This document shows positions 17,763-27,021 of a DNA stretch of 64,000 nt, piece after piece. How positions within the stretch are numbered: position 1 is the stretch's first letter; each line of letters starts with the position of its first letter. The translations under genes and the position numbers were made by a program. Below the pieces are notes generated by a model. The model did no database searches. It saw nothing but the letters and a program-made list of their open reading frames with translations, and had not been told where the DNA came from. Source of the stretch: Alteromonas sp. RKMC-009 (GTDB lineage Bacteria; Pseudomonadota; Gammaproteobacteria; Enterobacterales; Alteromonadaceae); the NCBI RefSeq assembly GCF_003584565.2, contig NZ_CP031010.1, forward strand, positions 496,001 to 560,000, read 5' to 3'.

Positions 17763-19013
17763 TTACGTAAGTTTGCACTCACCTTTCCAGAGATCTTTTT
17801 GATTTTCTCGTTCACGCACCACAATTACCTGGTCACCATCCACCATAATTTCCGGCGGGCGGCAGCGGCTGTTGTAGTTTGAGGCCATAACAAAACCATA
17901 GGCGCCGGCGCTGCGAACCGCCAGTAAGTCTCCCGGTTTTATTGCCAGTTCACGGTCTTTACCGATGAAATCACCGGTTTCACAAATCGGTCCCACCACA
18001 TCGTAAATACGTGGTGTGGCATCGGTTTCCTGCTCAACACGTACGATGTTCTGCCAGGCTGAATATAACGACGGGCGGATTAAATCATTCATCGCAGCGT
18101 CAACGATGGCGAAGTGTTTTTCATCGCCTTCTTTCACGAATTCAACTTCGGTGATCATAATGCCGGCATTCGCAGCAATAGCGCGGCCGGGCTCCATGAT
18201 CATCTTTAAGTTTTCGCGGCCAGCCATCTTTTCTACCATGGCGGCGGCGTATTCTTTCGGATGAGGCGGTGTTTCGTTATTGTAAGTCACGCCCAGGCCA
18301 CCACCCACATCAAGGTGGGAAATGGTAATACCTTTAGCGGCAAGCTCATCAATGAGCTTTAATAATCTTTCAAGGGCATCAACAAACGGCTCAATAGAGG
18401 TCAGCTGAGAACCAATGTGGCAGTCCATGCCCTTTACTTCAAGGTTTGACAGACTGGCGGCCAGTTCGTAAGTCGCAACGGCACGTTCGCGGGGAATACC
18501 AAATTTATTCGCTTTCAGTCCCGTGGAGATATACGGGTGAGTTTTGGCGTCCACATCCGGATTAATACGCAATGAAATAGGAGCTTTTACGCCCATTTCT
18601 GCGGCAACGCTGTTAATGCGCTCCAGTTCCGGTTCAGACTCAACGTTGAAACACAGAATGCCTTTCTCCAGCGCATAACGAATTTCTTCAGGCTTTTTGC
18701 CTACACCGGAAAATACCACTTTCTTTGCATCACCACCGGCTTCCAGTACCCGTGCCAGTTCCCCGCCGGATACGATGTCAAAGCCTGAACCTAATTTTGC
18801 CAGGACGCTCAGCACGCCTAAGTTTGAATTGGCTTTTACGGCGTAACAAATCAGGTGAGGGTGTCCGCCCAGTGCCTGGTCAAATGCATGCCAGTGACGC
18901 TCAAGGGTGGCGCGGGAATAAATATACGCGGGTGTACCGTGTGCTTTAGCGATGTCAGATACTGCTACATCTTCAGCAAACAGTCGCCCGTTTTGAAAAG
19001 CGAAAAAATCCAT
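17763..19013 (-). CDS. lysA: Diaminopimelate decarboxylase LysA
   Basis: 416-residue PLP enzyme (alanine racemase-like TIM barrel plus beta domain) that makes L-lysine from meso-DAP. Visible are the PLP-Lys in CYAVKANSN, HIGSQ, the glycine-rich phosphate loop GGGLGV, EPGRAI and the substrate-site CETGDF. The frame is open for 33 more residues upstream, but those are the lptM gene in another phase; the ATG at 19013 gives MDFFAFQNGRLFAEDV, which is the normal start. Its ATG overlaps the lptM stop by one base, implying coupling. Confidence 0.96.
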   Translation of the reverse strand: MDFFAFQNGRLFAEDVAVSDIAKAHGTPAYIYSRATLERHWHAFDQALGGHPHLICYAVKANSNLGVLSVLAKLGSGFDIVSGGELARVLEAGGDAKKVVFSGVGKKPEEIRYALEKGILCFNVESEPELERINSVAAEMGVKAPISLRINPDVDAKTHPYISTGLKANKFGIPRERAVATYELAASLSNLEVKGMDCHIGSQLTSIEPFVDALERLLKLIDELAAKGITISHLDVGGGLGVTYNNETPPHPKEYAAAMVEKMAGRENLKMIMEPGRAIAANAGIMITEVEFVKEGDEKHFAIVDAAMNDLIRPSLYSAWQNIVRVEQETDATPRIYDVVGPICETGDFIGKDRELAIKPGDLLAVRSAGAYGFVMASNYNSRCRPPEIMVDGDQVIVVRERENQKDLWKGECKLT

Positions 19014-19171
19014 TACTGAGTGTCTCCGGATTGGTCGGCGGGTGTTCCGGCTGGAGTTTGCTGGTTGTCCTGAGACTCTTCTGGAAGATAGAGTGCCCCG
19101 CGATAGCCGCATGCTGACAGACCACTAATGAATATCAGCAGCACGATTAAAAAGAAGGGTTTTCTGCGCAC
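19013..19171 (-). CDS. lptM: LPS-assembly lipoprotein LptM (YifL)
   Basis: A 52-residue lipoprotein from a GTG start at 19171 (too short for usual gene calls). It has a basic start, a hydrophobic stretch (FFLIVLLIFISG) and the lipobox L-S-A-C, followed immediately by GYRGALYLP. This C-G-x-x-G-x-L-Y-x-P signature defines LptM, which stabilises the LptDE lipopolysaccharide translocon and assists disulfide maturation of LptD. The stop overlaps the lysA ATG by one base. E. coli has yifL just before dapF, so the synteny supports the call. The ribosome binding site is weak. Confidence 0.88.
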   Translation of the reverse strand: MRRKPFFLIVLLIFISGLSACGYRGALYLPEESQDNQQTPAGTPADQSGDTQ

Positions 19172-19222
19172 AACGAACCCGCATAGAAAGACTAAAATTG
19201 CTGCTATGATGGCACTGCGGTG

Positions 19223-20290
19223 CTAAATTGCAAGCGTCAATAAACGCTCTTTCGTTTTATCGCCATATTCCACTTGTTCCCACAGTGCATCGCACAGAGT
19301 ACGGGTGTCATTGAGGTCACCTTGTTTCAGCCAGTTGATCAATAGTGAAGGGTCCTGAGGGAACTGAATTGCCTCATTTTCAGGTGCATCCAGCCACTCT
19401 TCCACAATGTCAGTGTCGAGCTGAAAAAGGGAATGACATAGTCCCATTTTATCTAACGTGAGTACGTTCGATAATTGTTCAAACTGGCCGTGTAACGGCT
19501 TAATCAGCAGCTTTTTGCCCAGATGTAATGCTTCACTGGACAGCTCAAAGCCGCCGTTAGCGATCACGCCATTACAATGCTGTAAGTGATGCTGAAAGCC
19601 TGCCTTGGAAGGGGGATTCCAACTGATATGGCCACTTTCGTAATGGCCCTTGATTGACGGGTGATAGCACACAAATTGCTGGTCGGTTAACGGCTCCAGC
19701 ATCAGGCGGATGTCATCCACGTGTTCAAAAGGCAGATAAACCAGAACATGACTTTTTGACGGTGAGGCCAGACGCTCATCAGCGACAAATGGCGGCACGA
19801 TGGGCTGGTTAAAGTGAAACCAGTGTACGCCCAGCTGTACCTGCGTGGGTGCAAAGTATTTCAGGATGAGCTTATTGATAATACCGTCGCCGGCTTTCGG
19901 GACGGTATAAGTGAAACATGCCTGATGGCTGATAGAGATAGACGGTAATCCCGCACGTTTTGCTGCCCAGGCGGTGACCGGTTCAAAGTCGTTGATAAGA
20001 AGGTCATAGCCGGTGACATCAAAGTTACGCACATCCTGCCAGAACTGACCGGGACGGTTTGCTTTGAGCGTTGCGATGCGGTCTACCTGACCGTGACTGG
20101 TAATAAAAGTAAGACCACGGAAGGTGCGGTACGGACCAAATACCTCCATATCGAAATACTTGTCTTCATCCCGTCCGGAAAATACAAAATCAACGGTGAA
20201 GTCGTCGCGCTGTGCAAAAGCTGCAGCCATGATGCGTGCGCGGGCAATATGACCGTTGCCGGTCCCCTGCACGCCGTAAAGAATTCTCAT
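19223..20290 (-). CDS. MJ1255/VC2487-family glycosyltransferase
   Basis: 355 residues of the GT-B glycosyltransferase group related to MurG-type enzymes. The start RILYGVQGTGNGHIARAR is the glycine-rich acceptor loop of this family, and the C-terminal NGVIANGGFELSSEALHLGKKLL segment (near residues 255-280) is the nucleotide-sugar binding site. No membrane segment. Neither donor nor acceptor is known. It lies one base after the stop of the PAP2 phosphatase gene, so the two are probably co-transcribed; a lipid-linked substrate is a reasonable inference, not shown. Confidence 0.88.
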   Translation of the reverse strand: MRILYGVQGTGNGHIARARIMAAAFAQRDDFTVDFVFSGRDEDKYFDMEVFGPYRTFRGLTFITSHGQVDRIATLKANRPGQFWQDVRNFDVTGYDLLINDFEPVTAWAAKRAGLPSISISHQACFTYTVPKAGDGIINKLILKYFAPTQVQLGVHWFHFNQPIVPPFVADERLASPSKSHVLVYLPFEHVDDIRLMLEPLTDQQFVCYHPSIKGHYESGHISWNPPSKAGFQHHLQHCNGVIANGGFELSSEALHLGKKLLIKPLHGQFEQLSNVLTLDKMGLCHSLFQLDTDIVEEWLDAPENEAIQFPQDPSLLINWLKQGDLNDTRTLCDALWEQVEYGDKTKERLLTLAI

Positions 20291-20291
20291 A

Positions 20292-20813
20292 CTACCCCAG
20301 TATCATTAAGCTCGCAGAAGCAATTGTTAAGCCCAGAAGTGCACCGGCTATCACGTCGGTAGGGTAGTGCACACCCAGCAAAATACGGGACAGCCCAATC
20401 AGCGCAGCCCAACTGTAAGCCAGAATGGCAAAAGGCGGATAAAAATGCGCTACGATGCTGGCCATCAGCCAGGCTGCGGCGGTGTGCCCGGATGGCAGAC
20501 TGAATTTATCTGACGGCGTAACGTGGGCCGTGAAGTTATTCAATAAATCGCAGGGGCGGGGACGCTTGAACATACGTTTCAGCACTACATATACCGGCAG
20601 TTCGAGTCCGTAGGCCATCAGTGCGGTATACAGAAACAGTTCGCCGTGTTCAGGCTCGAAAGCCCACAGCAGCATACCGATGATGAAGTACAGATAGCCG
20701 TCTCCGGTTTTTGACAACCAGATAACGCCGGTACAGTTACGCTTTTGTGTGAGTCGGTAAAGCCAAAAAAACAAATCAGTATCAGCTTTGGTCAAGGATT
20801 TCCGGTTCAGCAC
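20292..20813 (-). CDS. PAP2-family membrane phosphatase
   Basis: 173 residues, about five membrane helices. The phosphatidic-acid-phosphatase signature is complete: KRMFKRPRP, PSGHTAAAW and SRILLGVHYPTDV. Members remove phosphate from lipid phosphates such as phosphatidylglycerol phosphate or undecaprenyl pyrophosphate. Start GTG at 20813 with GAGG upstream. It shares a likely operon with the MJ1255-type glycosyltransferase gene one base downstream. Exact substrate unknown. Confidence 0.9.
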   Translation of the reverse strand: MLNRKSLTKADTDLFFWLYRLTQKRNCTGVIWLSKTGDGYLYFIIGMLLWAFEPEHGELFLYTALMAYGLELPVYVVLKRMFKRPRPCDLLNNFTAHVTPSDKFSLPSGHTAAAWLMASIVAHFYPPFAILAYSWAALIGLSRILLGVHYPTDVIAGALLGLTIASASLMILG

Positions 20814-21104
20814 GGCCCTGGCCTCATTACAATTGATTACAATATAAGCTAATCAGCATGTGTGAATCTGCCGTGACAAAAAAAAGAAACCTTTATGACA
20901 GGCCGCAGAGATTTACCGAAATAAGCGGAAGCGAGGTATTTTTATTGTGGTAATTAGTGCTATGCTAACAACAGTTCTGACAACGCATCTTTTCTTTCCA
21001 ATCAATCACCTTAGTAAACTTCCATGCCGTTTTTAAACGGGGGCAGTGAGGGTGTTGGCGGAATCGCGGGTCAGTGTTTCTTTTCCGGTAATTAAGGCAC
21101 AGTG

Positions 21105-21590
21105 ATGGACTATAACACTTCTGAATTATGCGATTTATTTGCAGACAGCGTAGATGTGGTCGACCCCATGTTTGTCAGTTATGGCGGACGTTATTCGTTT
21201 GGTGGTGAAGTCACAACCATTAAGTGTTTTGAAGATCGCGGGTTGATAGACCGCGTACTGGCGCAGCCGGGTGCAGGAAAAGTATTGCTGATTGATGGTG
21301 GCGGTTCTACCCGCCGTGCATTACTTGATGCCGCTTCAGCCCAGCTTGCAATCGATAACGACTGGGAAGGCATTGTTTGTTACGGCAGTGTCCGTGAAGT
21401 GGATACTCTGGCAGATTTAGACATCGGCATTCTGGCTGTGGCGTCTATTCCGGTGAATGCGGAAACGGAAAGTACCGGCGAGGTGGATGTGCCGGTTAAT
21501 TTCGGCGGTGTAACCTTCCTGCCGGAAGATCATCTGTATGCCGACAGCACAGGCGTTATTTTATCGCCGGAGCCGCTGGATCTAGACTAA
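21105..21590 (+). CDS. rraA: Ribonuclease E activity regulator RraA
   Basis: 161 residues, identical in length to E. coli RraA and similar throughout: [71 protein letters not shown]. RraA binds RNase E and dampens mRNA decay; the fold is shared with aldolases. The ATG at 21105 is chosen over the adjoining GTG at 21102 because it reproduces the family start; AAGG lies upstream. The 290 bases before it contain no other gene. Confidence 0.96.
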   Translation: MDYNTSELCDLFADSVDVVDPMFVSYGGRYSFGGEVTTIKCFEDRGLIDRVLAQPGAGKVLLIDGGGSTRRALLDAASAQLAIDNDWEGIVCYGSVREVDTLADLDIGILAVASIPVNAETESTGEVDVPVNFGGVTFLPEDHLYADSTGVILSPEPLDLD

Positions 21591-21620
21591 GCCTGCTGGC
21601 TTCACTGAGTTTTCAAAAGA

Positions 21621-21652
21621 AACCTTCCCGGTTTGACCGGGAAGGTTTTTTT
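21621..21652 (+). terminator. Intrinsic terminator after rraA
   Basis: AACCTTCCCGG (21621-21631) and CCGGGAAGGTT (21637-21647) form an 11-bp stem with a five-base TTTGA loop, followed by a run of T to 21652. On the minus strand a T-rich stretch also follows, so it probably serves the convergent nuclease gene too. Confidence 0.9.
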
Positions 21653-21658
21653 ATGGAC

Positions 21659-22465
21659 TTATTTCGTGTTTGCAAACACGTTGTTCAGGTACGCGGCAAT
21701 GCGGACACCGGCCTGCTGCAAACGGGTTTTTGCTACGGGCAGAAAGTCGTACACATAGTCATAAGACATGTCGTTGGCGTCTTCAGGATAAATCGTATCG
21801 CGGATTTCCGTGCTTTCCTTTATCCACACATTGGGATCAAGCGCCTGCCAATCTTTCAGGTTTTTCGTGGTGATTTTCTTATCCAGCCAGTCTGTCCACT
21901 CCGTGTAGGACAACTGCTTTGAGTCCAGCATTTTTGAGTCCCACACGGTGTGCAGGTTACTGTCCTGCCAGAAGAAGCGTACCTTAACCGAGTTGCCGCC
22001 TCTGTCAGTCCCGTTACCGGCGTGCAAAGGCTGATGGAGATCGCCAATGATATGCACAATAAAGCGCAGTGCGACCTGGCGGTCTTCTCTGCTGGCTTTG
22101 GTGTCTTTCAGTACCGTGGTGAAATGCTGAAGTGCCGTGTACGCATCTCCCTGTTCGGGCGCTCCTACTTCATGATATTCATGACCTTCCGGCACAGTGA
22201 CATAGTGCCAGGGGGGCGAAGTTTTACGCCAGAATTCGCCGGGGGCTGAACGCATTTCGTCAGGATACGTAGACGCTTCAGCCAGTGATTCATTTGGCAG
22301 AAGCTTAACAATGGCCGCTTTGGCAGCGGGAGTCAGATGTTTTTCTGCAATTGCGCCGGTAACACGGTGACCGGTTTGTCCCCAGCCAAAGGCGGGCAGG
22401 CTCGTCATCATGGTCGATGCCAGGCAGAAAGAAAGTGCAATAGTCCGTTTAGCAAACGCCTGCAT
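21659..22465 (-). CDS. S1/P1-type nuclease, secreted
   Basis: 268 residues with a signal peptide (cleavage near ...SLPAFG/WGQTGHR). In this family the mature N-terminal Trp ligates zinc; here it is the Trp of WGQTGHRVTG. Other zinc ligands are visible in PPWHYV and HIIGDLHQPLHAG with later WDSKML. These enzymes cut single-stranded DNA and RNA in the periplasm or outside the cell, and could supply phosphate or nucleosides. It is 13 bases downstream of ubiX and on the same strand, but no functional link with ubiX is known. Confidence 0.9.
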   Translation of the reverse strand: MQAFAKRTIALSFCLASTMMTSLPAFGWGQTGHRVTGAIAEKHLTPAAKAAIVKLLPNESLAEASTYPDEMRSAPGEFWRKTSPPWHYVTVPEGHEYHEVGAPEQGDAYTALQHFTTVLKDTKASREDRQVALRFIVHIIGDLHQPLHAGNGTDRGGNSVKVRFFWQDSNLHTVWDSKMLDSKQLSYTEWTDWLDKKITTKNLKDWQALDPNVWIKESTEIRDTIYPEDANDMSYDYVYDFLPVAKTRLQQAGVRIAAYLNNVFANTK

Positions 22466-22478
22466 GAAAGTTCCTCTT

Positions 22479-23102
22479 TTATTTGTCGTTATGGTGTTGA
22501 TAGCCCCAGCGCATCATTAATGTCTGATCGACGCCCAGGTGATCCAGAATTCTGGCTACCACGAAGTCGACCAGGTCGCTGATTTGTTTTGGATTATGAT
22601 AGAAGCCGGGCGAAGCGGGCATGATTGTCGCACCGGTTTGTGACAGTTTTAACATATTTTCCAGATGGATAGACGAAAGCGGCATCTCACGGGTAACAAG
22701 AATAAGTTGTCCCCGTTCTTTTAACACCACGTCGGCAGCACGTTCGATAAGGTTGTCGCTGGCCCCTGTTGCTATAGCTGACAATGTGCCGGTTGAACAC
22801 GGGCACACCACCATCTGTTTAGGTGCTGCAGAACCCGATGCCACAGGTGAAAACCATTCTTCCTTGCCACACACACGGATCTGGTTTTCACGGGCACCGA
22901 AGCGTTCACTGAAAAATGCACTGGCGGCATCCGGCTTCGACGGGATTTTCACTTCTTCTTCGGTAGCAAAAACAACTTTCGCGGCTGACGAAATCAGCAC
23001 AAAAATGTCGTAATCGGCTTTGACCAGTATTTCCAGCAGGCGCATGGCATACGGTGCACCGGACGCACCAGTAATCGCCAGAGTGATGGTTTTATTTGTC
23101 AT
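22479..23102 (-). CDS. ubiX: Flavin prenyltransferase UbiX
   Basis: 207 residues from ATG 23102 (the open frame runs upstream into the mpl end). UbiX prenylates FMN with dimethylallyl phosphate to make the cofactor of the UbiD decarboxylase in ubiquinone synthesis. Motifs: [19 protein letters not shown], the [28 protein letters not shown] flavin/phosphate site, [19 protein letters not shown] and PASPGFY. GAGGAA lies inside the preceding intergenic/mpl end. It sits 16 bases after mpl, so the two are probably co-transcribed. Confidence 0.95.
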   Translation of the reverse strand: MTNKTITLAITGASGAPYAMRLLEILVKADYDIFVLISSAAKVVFATEEEVKIPSKPDAASAFFSERFGARENQIRVCGKEEWFSPVASGSAAPKQMVVCPCSTGTLSAIATGASDNLIERAADVVLKERGQLILVTREMPLSSIHLENMLKLSQTGATIMPASPGFYHNPKQISDLVDFVVARILDHLGVDQTLMMRWGYQHHNDK

Positions 23103-23118
23103 AGCGTTTTCTGCTTCC

Positions 23119-24483
23119 TCAGGAATGTGTGACGTCAGCACTGGCCAGTGCATCCAGCAGTCGTTGGTGAATGCCTTCAAAACCACCGTTGCTCATCACC
23201 AGTACATGGTCGCCCGGCCGGCTGATGGATTTCACCTGCTGGACAATACTCTCTACGTCATGATAGCAGTAAGCCGGTGTGTCACTGTGTTTGGCGGTCT
23301 CTGCCAGTGACCATTTCATCCCGGCAGGCTCAAACAGCAGCACTTCGTCAGCCTGTTGCCAGCTGTTGCCCAGCGTATGTTCGTGTACGCCCATTTTCAT
23401 GGTGTTCGAACGGGGTTCCAGAATTGCGATAATGCGGGCTTTACCCACTTTGTTCCGTAAACCCTGAATGGTGGTAGTGATGGCCGTGGGGTGATGGGCA
23501 AAGTCATCGTATACCGTAATTTCATTCACGGTACCTTTGGTTTCCATACGGCGCTTCACGTTTTTAAATGTGGCGAGGGCTTCGATAGCCTGCGCTGTTG
23601 CCACTCCGGCATGGTGCGCTGCTGCAATAGCCATCAGGGCGTTATTCACGTTATGCTGGCCCACCAGAGACCAGTTAACAGTACCTGCTTTTTCTCCACG
23701 GAAAAGTACCTCAAAAGCACTGCCATCAGGAGTCAGCAGATTGGCTTCCCAGTCTTTTCCGGTAAATTGTTGTTCTGACCAGCAGCCTTTTTCCAGTGTG
23801 GCCTTCAGCGGTTTGTCTTTTTGTGGTGACAGGATCAGACCATTTTCCGGCACCATACGAACTAAGTGATGGAACTGGGTTTGAATGGCTGCAAGATCAG
23901 GGAAAATATCCGCATGATCGAACTCAAGGTTGTTCAGGATCAGCGTACGCGGACGATAGTGAACAAACTTAGAGCGTTTATCGAAAAAGGCACTGTCGTA
24001 TTCGTCCGCTTCGATGACAAAGAATGGACTTTCGCCAATGCGGGCAGACACACCGAAGTTCTCCGGAATACCACCAATCAGAAAACCGGGCGCCAGGCCG
24101 GCATGCTCAAGGATCCACGCTACCATGCTGGAAGTGGTAGTTTTACCATGGGTGCCGGCGATACCAATCACCCACCGGGAGGTAAGCAGGTTGTCTAACA
24201 GCCATTGAGGACCGCTGGTATAGGGAAGATTGCGGTTTAAAACATACTCAACAGCAGGATTGCCCCGGGACATGGCATTGCCGATGATAACCATATCCGG
24301 TGCCGGTTCGAACTGAGCGGGGTCATAGCCCTCTGTTAACTCAATGCCCAGCGCTTCCAGCTGAGTGCTCATTGGCGGATAAACATTGCGGTCGGAACCG
24401 GTCACCTTGTGGCCTAGCGATTTGGCGATTGCGGCGATACCACCCATAAAGCTGCCGCAAATGCCGAGAATGTGAACGTGCAT
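23119..24483 (-). CDS. mpl: UDP-N-acetylmuramate:tripeptide ligase Mpl
   Basis: 454 residues. Mpl recycles murein tripeptide by joining it to UDP-MurNAc. The Mur-ligase layout is clear: [15 protein letters not shown] (start), YPPMSTQLE, Walker [15 protein letters not shown], the carbamylated-Lys region, and [10 protein letters not shown]. The longer frame to 24591 adds 36 unrelated residues; ATG 24483 matches the 457-residue E. coli protein. It is divergent from fbp, as in E. coli; the 275-bp gap between them should carry both promoters. Confidence 0.96.
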   Translation of the reverse strand: MHVHILGICGSFMGGIAAIAKSLGHKVTGSDRNVYPPMSTQLEALGIELTEGYDPAQFEPAPDMVIIGNAMSRGNPAVEYVLNRNLPYTSGPQWLLDNLLTSRWVIGIAGTHGKTTTSSMVAWILEHAGLAPGFLIGGIPENFGVSARIGESPFFVIEADEYDSAFFDKRSKFVHYRPRTLILNNLEFDHADIFPDLAAIQTQFHHLVRMVPENGLILSPQKDKPLKATLEKGCWSEQQFTGKDWEANLLTPDGSAFEVLFRGEKAGTVNWSLVGQHNVNNALMAIAAAHHAGVATAQAIEALATFKNVKRRMETKGTVNEITVYDDFAHHPTAITTTIQGLRNKVGKARIIAILEPRSNTMKMGVHEHTLGNSWQQADEVLLFEPAGMKWSLAETAKHSDTPAYCYHDVESIVQQVKSISRPGDHVLVMSNGGFEGIHQRLLDALASADVTHS

Positions 24484-24758
24484 AAGAATCCTGTGTACGA
24501 TTAAGGTGGCTACTTTAGCAGAACTCCCGGTGTGCACGCCAATACCAGAGTACGCGGCAATGTAAGAATAAGCCGTTTCCCTGTGGTCCATTCGCGGTTA
24601 CAATCGTTTTAATTACATTTGCTACCAGCCCGTGTGAACGAAAACACCGGCATACAATAATAAAGCAAAGTGATTCAGATTGGCTTTTGGACACTGGCGG
24701 GAATGCCGGCGCAAAGCGAATCATTACCCTACATAAATAAACAAGGCTATTGCACACA

Positions 24759-25736
24759 ATGAAACGTTTAAATTCTCAACTACAACAAGACGGCGCTCCT
24801 CTTGAGCTTATTTTGCTTATCCGTACATTGCTGGCGGGCTGTAAGGAAATTTCTTTCCGTGTCAGTCAGGGCGCTTTGGCGGGGGTATTAGGTTCGACGT
24901 TGAGTGAAAACGTTCAGGGGGAAACCCAAAAGAAGCTGGACGTGATTTCTAACCAGATATTGAAAGATACTTTACGGGATTCTGGCTATGTAAAAGCCAT
25001 TTCTTCTGAAGAAGAGGACACGGTGGTACCGTGCAACCCTGAAGGCAACTACCTGGTAAGTTTTGACCCGCTGGATGGCTCGTCAAATACTGAAATCAAC
25101 AGCCTGATTGGTACTATTTTCTCTATCGCCCATGCACCGCAGTGGATGGAGCCGGACGACCCGTCTGCGTTTTTACAGCCCGGTACACAAATGGTTGCTG
25201 CCGGTTATGTACTGTATGGTCCGTCAACCATGATGGCGCTGACTACCGGCCGTGGCACGCACATTTATACACTGGATAAAACCCACGGAGGTTTCCTGTT
25301 AACGCACCCTAATGTGCAGGTGCCTGAGCAAACATCCGAGTTTTCAATCAACGCGTCTAATCAGCGCCACTGGGAAGCGCCGATGAAAGCTTATATTGCT
25401 GACTTGCTGGCGGGCACAGACGGTCCCCGTGAAAAGAATTTCAACATGCGCTGGGTGGCGGCGATGGTGGGCGATATTCACCGTCTGCTTTGCCGGGGCG
25501 GTATTTTTATGTATCCCTATGACAACCGTAACCCGTCTAAAGCCGGTAAACTGCGTTTATTATACGAAGCCAACCCGATGGCATTTCTGATGGAACAGGC
25601 CGGTGGCCTGGCCGATACGGGGACAGGTCGTATCATGGAAGTGATGCCCACCGAAATTCATCAACGTGTACCGGTGATTTTAGGTTCCAAAGAAGAAGTG
25701 GAAACGTGCCTGAGCTATCACGCTAAAGCGGAATAG
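24759..25736 (+). CDS. fbp: Class I fructose-1,6-bisphosphatase
   Basis: 325 residues. Hydrolyses fructose-1,6-bisphosphate in gluconeogenesis. Metal-site motifs SSEEED and FDPLDGSSN are present (near residues 85-115), as are the substrate-binding [15 protein letters not shown] and [24 protein letters not shown] segments. ATG at 24759 is preferred over TTG 24750 because AAGG (24744-24747) is 11 bases away. A strong terminator follows. Gene order mpl | fbp then ppa agrees with other gammaproteobacteria. Confidence 0.96.
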   Translation: MKRLNSQLQQDGAPLELILLIRTLLAGCKEISFRVSQGALAGVLGSTLSENVQGETQKKLDVISNQILKDTLRDSGYVKAISSEEEDTVVPCNPEGNYLVSFDPLDGSSNTEINSLIGTIFSIAHAPQWMEPDDPSAFLQPGTQMVAAGYVLYGPSTMMALTTGRGTHIYTLDKTHGGFLLTHPNVQVPEQTSEFSINASNQRHWEAPMKAYIADLLAGTDGPREKNFNMRWVAAMVGDIHRLLCRGGIFMYPYDNRNPSKAGKLRLLYEANPMAFLMEQAGGLADTGTGRIMEVMPTEIHQRVPVILGSKEEVETCLSYHAKAE

Positions 25737-25763
25737 CGCACATTCAGCACAAAAATACTGAAG

Positions 25764-25800
25764 ACTGCTTAAGACTTGGGTCTTAAGCAGTTTTTATTTT
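25764..25800 (+). terminator. Intrinsic terminator after fbp
   Basis: A perfect 12-bp stem (ACTGCTTAAGAC at 25764-25775, GTCTTAAGCAGT at 25780-25791) with loop TTGG and a following T-rich stretch to 25800. Confidence 0.92.
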
Positions 25801-25909
25801 ACGGTAGTCACCGTATACTTAGGCGCGATTTTGCCGTGAAAGGGAATACAGTGTGTTTGTTTTCCCGGACAAATCCCGTTTTTAATTTAACAAATCAAAG
25901 GATTATTTC

Positions 25910-26443
25910 ATGAGCCTTAACAACGTTCCTGCTGGTAAAGATATGCCAGAAGTGGTGAATGTCATCATCGAAATCCCAGCTCACGCTGACCCGGTAAAAT
26001 ATGAAGTAGACAAAGACACCGGTGCAATGTTTGTTGACCGTTTCATGGCTACCTGCATGCACTATCCGGTAAACTACGGCTACGTGAATAACACACTGTC
26101 TTTAGACGGTGACCCGGTTGACGTACTGGTTATGACGCCGTTCCCTATTATCAGCGGTTCTGTGATCAAGTGTCGTCCTGTTGGCGTTCTGAACATGACT
26201 GACGAGTCAGGTACTGATGCGAAAGTTCTGGCAGTGCCGGTAGACAAACTGTCTACGATTTACCGCGACGTGAAAGACATCAACGACGTGCCGGAGCTGA
26301 CTAAACAGCAAATTGAGCACTTCTTCTCTCACTATAAAGATCTGGAGCCTGGCAAGTGGGTTAAGATCGACGGTTGGGCAGATGCAGAAGCAGCGAAAGC
26401 TGAAATCGTATCCAGCGCCAAGCGTTACGAAGAAGGCAAATAA
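25910..26443 (+). CDS. ppa: Inorganic pyrophosphatase (family I)
   Basis: 177 residues, one longer than E. coli Ppa. Family I signature [10 protein letters not shown] (metal-binding Asp residues, near 64-73) is intact, with [21 protein letters not shown] and [16 protein letters not shown]. It splits pyrophosphate made in biosynthesis. AAAGGA lies about 8 bases before the ATG. A strong terminator follows. Transcribed alone between two terminators. Confidence 0.97.
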   Translation: MSLNNVPAGKDMPEVVNVIIEIPAHADPVKYEVDKDTGAMFVDRFMATCMHYPVNYGYVNNTLSLDGDPVDVLVMTPFPIISGSVIKCRPVGVLNMTDESGTDAKVLAVPVDKLSTIYRDVKDINDVPELTKQQIEHFFSHYKDLEPGKWVKIDGWADAEAAKAEIVSSAKRYEEGK

Positions 26444-26462
26444 GCCCTTCTTTCCGCAGATT

Positions 26463-26490
26463 GAAAAAGCCCGGTTCGCCGGGCTTTTTT
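26463..26490 (+). terminator. Intrinsic terminator after ppa
   Basis: AAAAAGCCCGG and CCGGGCTTTTTT flank a TTCG tetraloop: a textbook Rho-independent terminator about 20 bases after the ppa stop. Confidence 0.93.
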
Positions 26491-27021
26491 GTGCGTATTG
26501 GATCGCGATCTGATCTGTAGCTGCACTTTGAGACATTGAGACTGCCCCTTCAGATCCCGATGTAGTAGGATTATTTCCACAAGCCAAACTTTTGTGGTAT
26601 TGGTGGAAAGCAATCAAAAAAGAGTTGACTATTTATTATTGTCGAATTGATAGACACCGTACGGTTTCTGCGCTGCGATGGTATCAAAGGCTTTAATCTG
26701 TTGGCGCCGGAGGGGACTGGTAATACAGTCATCAACGCCATGTATACAAACAATGCACAAAGTTATCCACAGCCTTGTGCATAAAAAAGACTTGATTTGC
26801 GGGTAAAAATGATCAAAGCGATCTTTGGATCAAAGCGGAGGCCAAATATTTTCGCGGCTGATTATGGTCCCTGTGTGTACTTTGGAATAAATTCGGGGTT
26901 CAGGCCGGGTAGTTTGGACAACCCGGAGCTATGCTTTAGTTCAGGGTTTGTATATGATTTCAGAGCAGACTGTGAAATCCGTTGAACGCGCGGATTTGGC
27001 GTCCGGCTGCCGGAGATTAAT
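26491..27021. other. 530-bp non-coding region with DnaA-box pair and GATC clusters
   Basis: No gene with a sensible start is seen. It contains TTATCCACA (26763-26771) and, four bases on, TGTGCATAA (26776-26784), which is TTATGCACA on the other strand; both fit the DnaA-box consensus TTATNCACA. GATC occurs at 26501, 26507, 26512, 26553, 26811, 26820 and 26828. A partly AT-rich stretch (26605-26650) lies between, flanked by an inverted repeat CCACAA (26577-26582) / TTGTGG (26592-26597). Near the right end CCGGGT (26905-26910) pairs with ACCCGG (26921-26926). The region must also contain the promoter of the kinase gene at 27022. Confidence 0.55.

Noticed and set aside
26491..27021. Chromosomal replication origin
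   Set aside because: Only two consensus DnaA boxes, no clear 13-mer AT-rich repeats, and none of the usual oriC neighbours (mnmG, mioC, dnaA, rnpA) are present; kept only as a DnaA/GATC-rich region.
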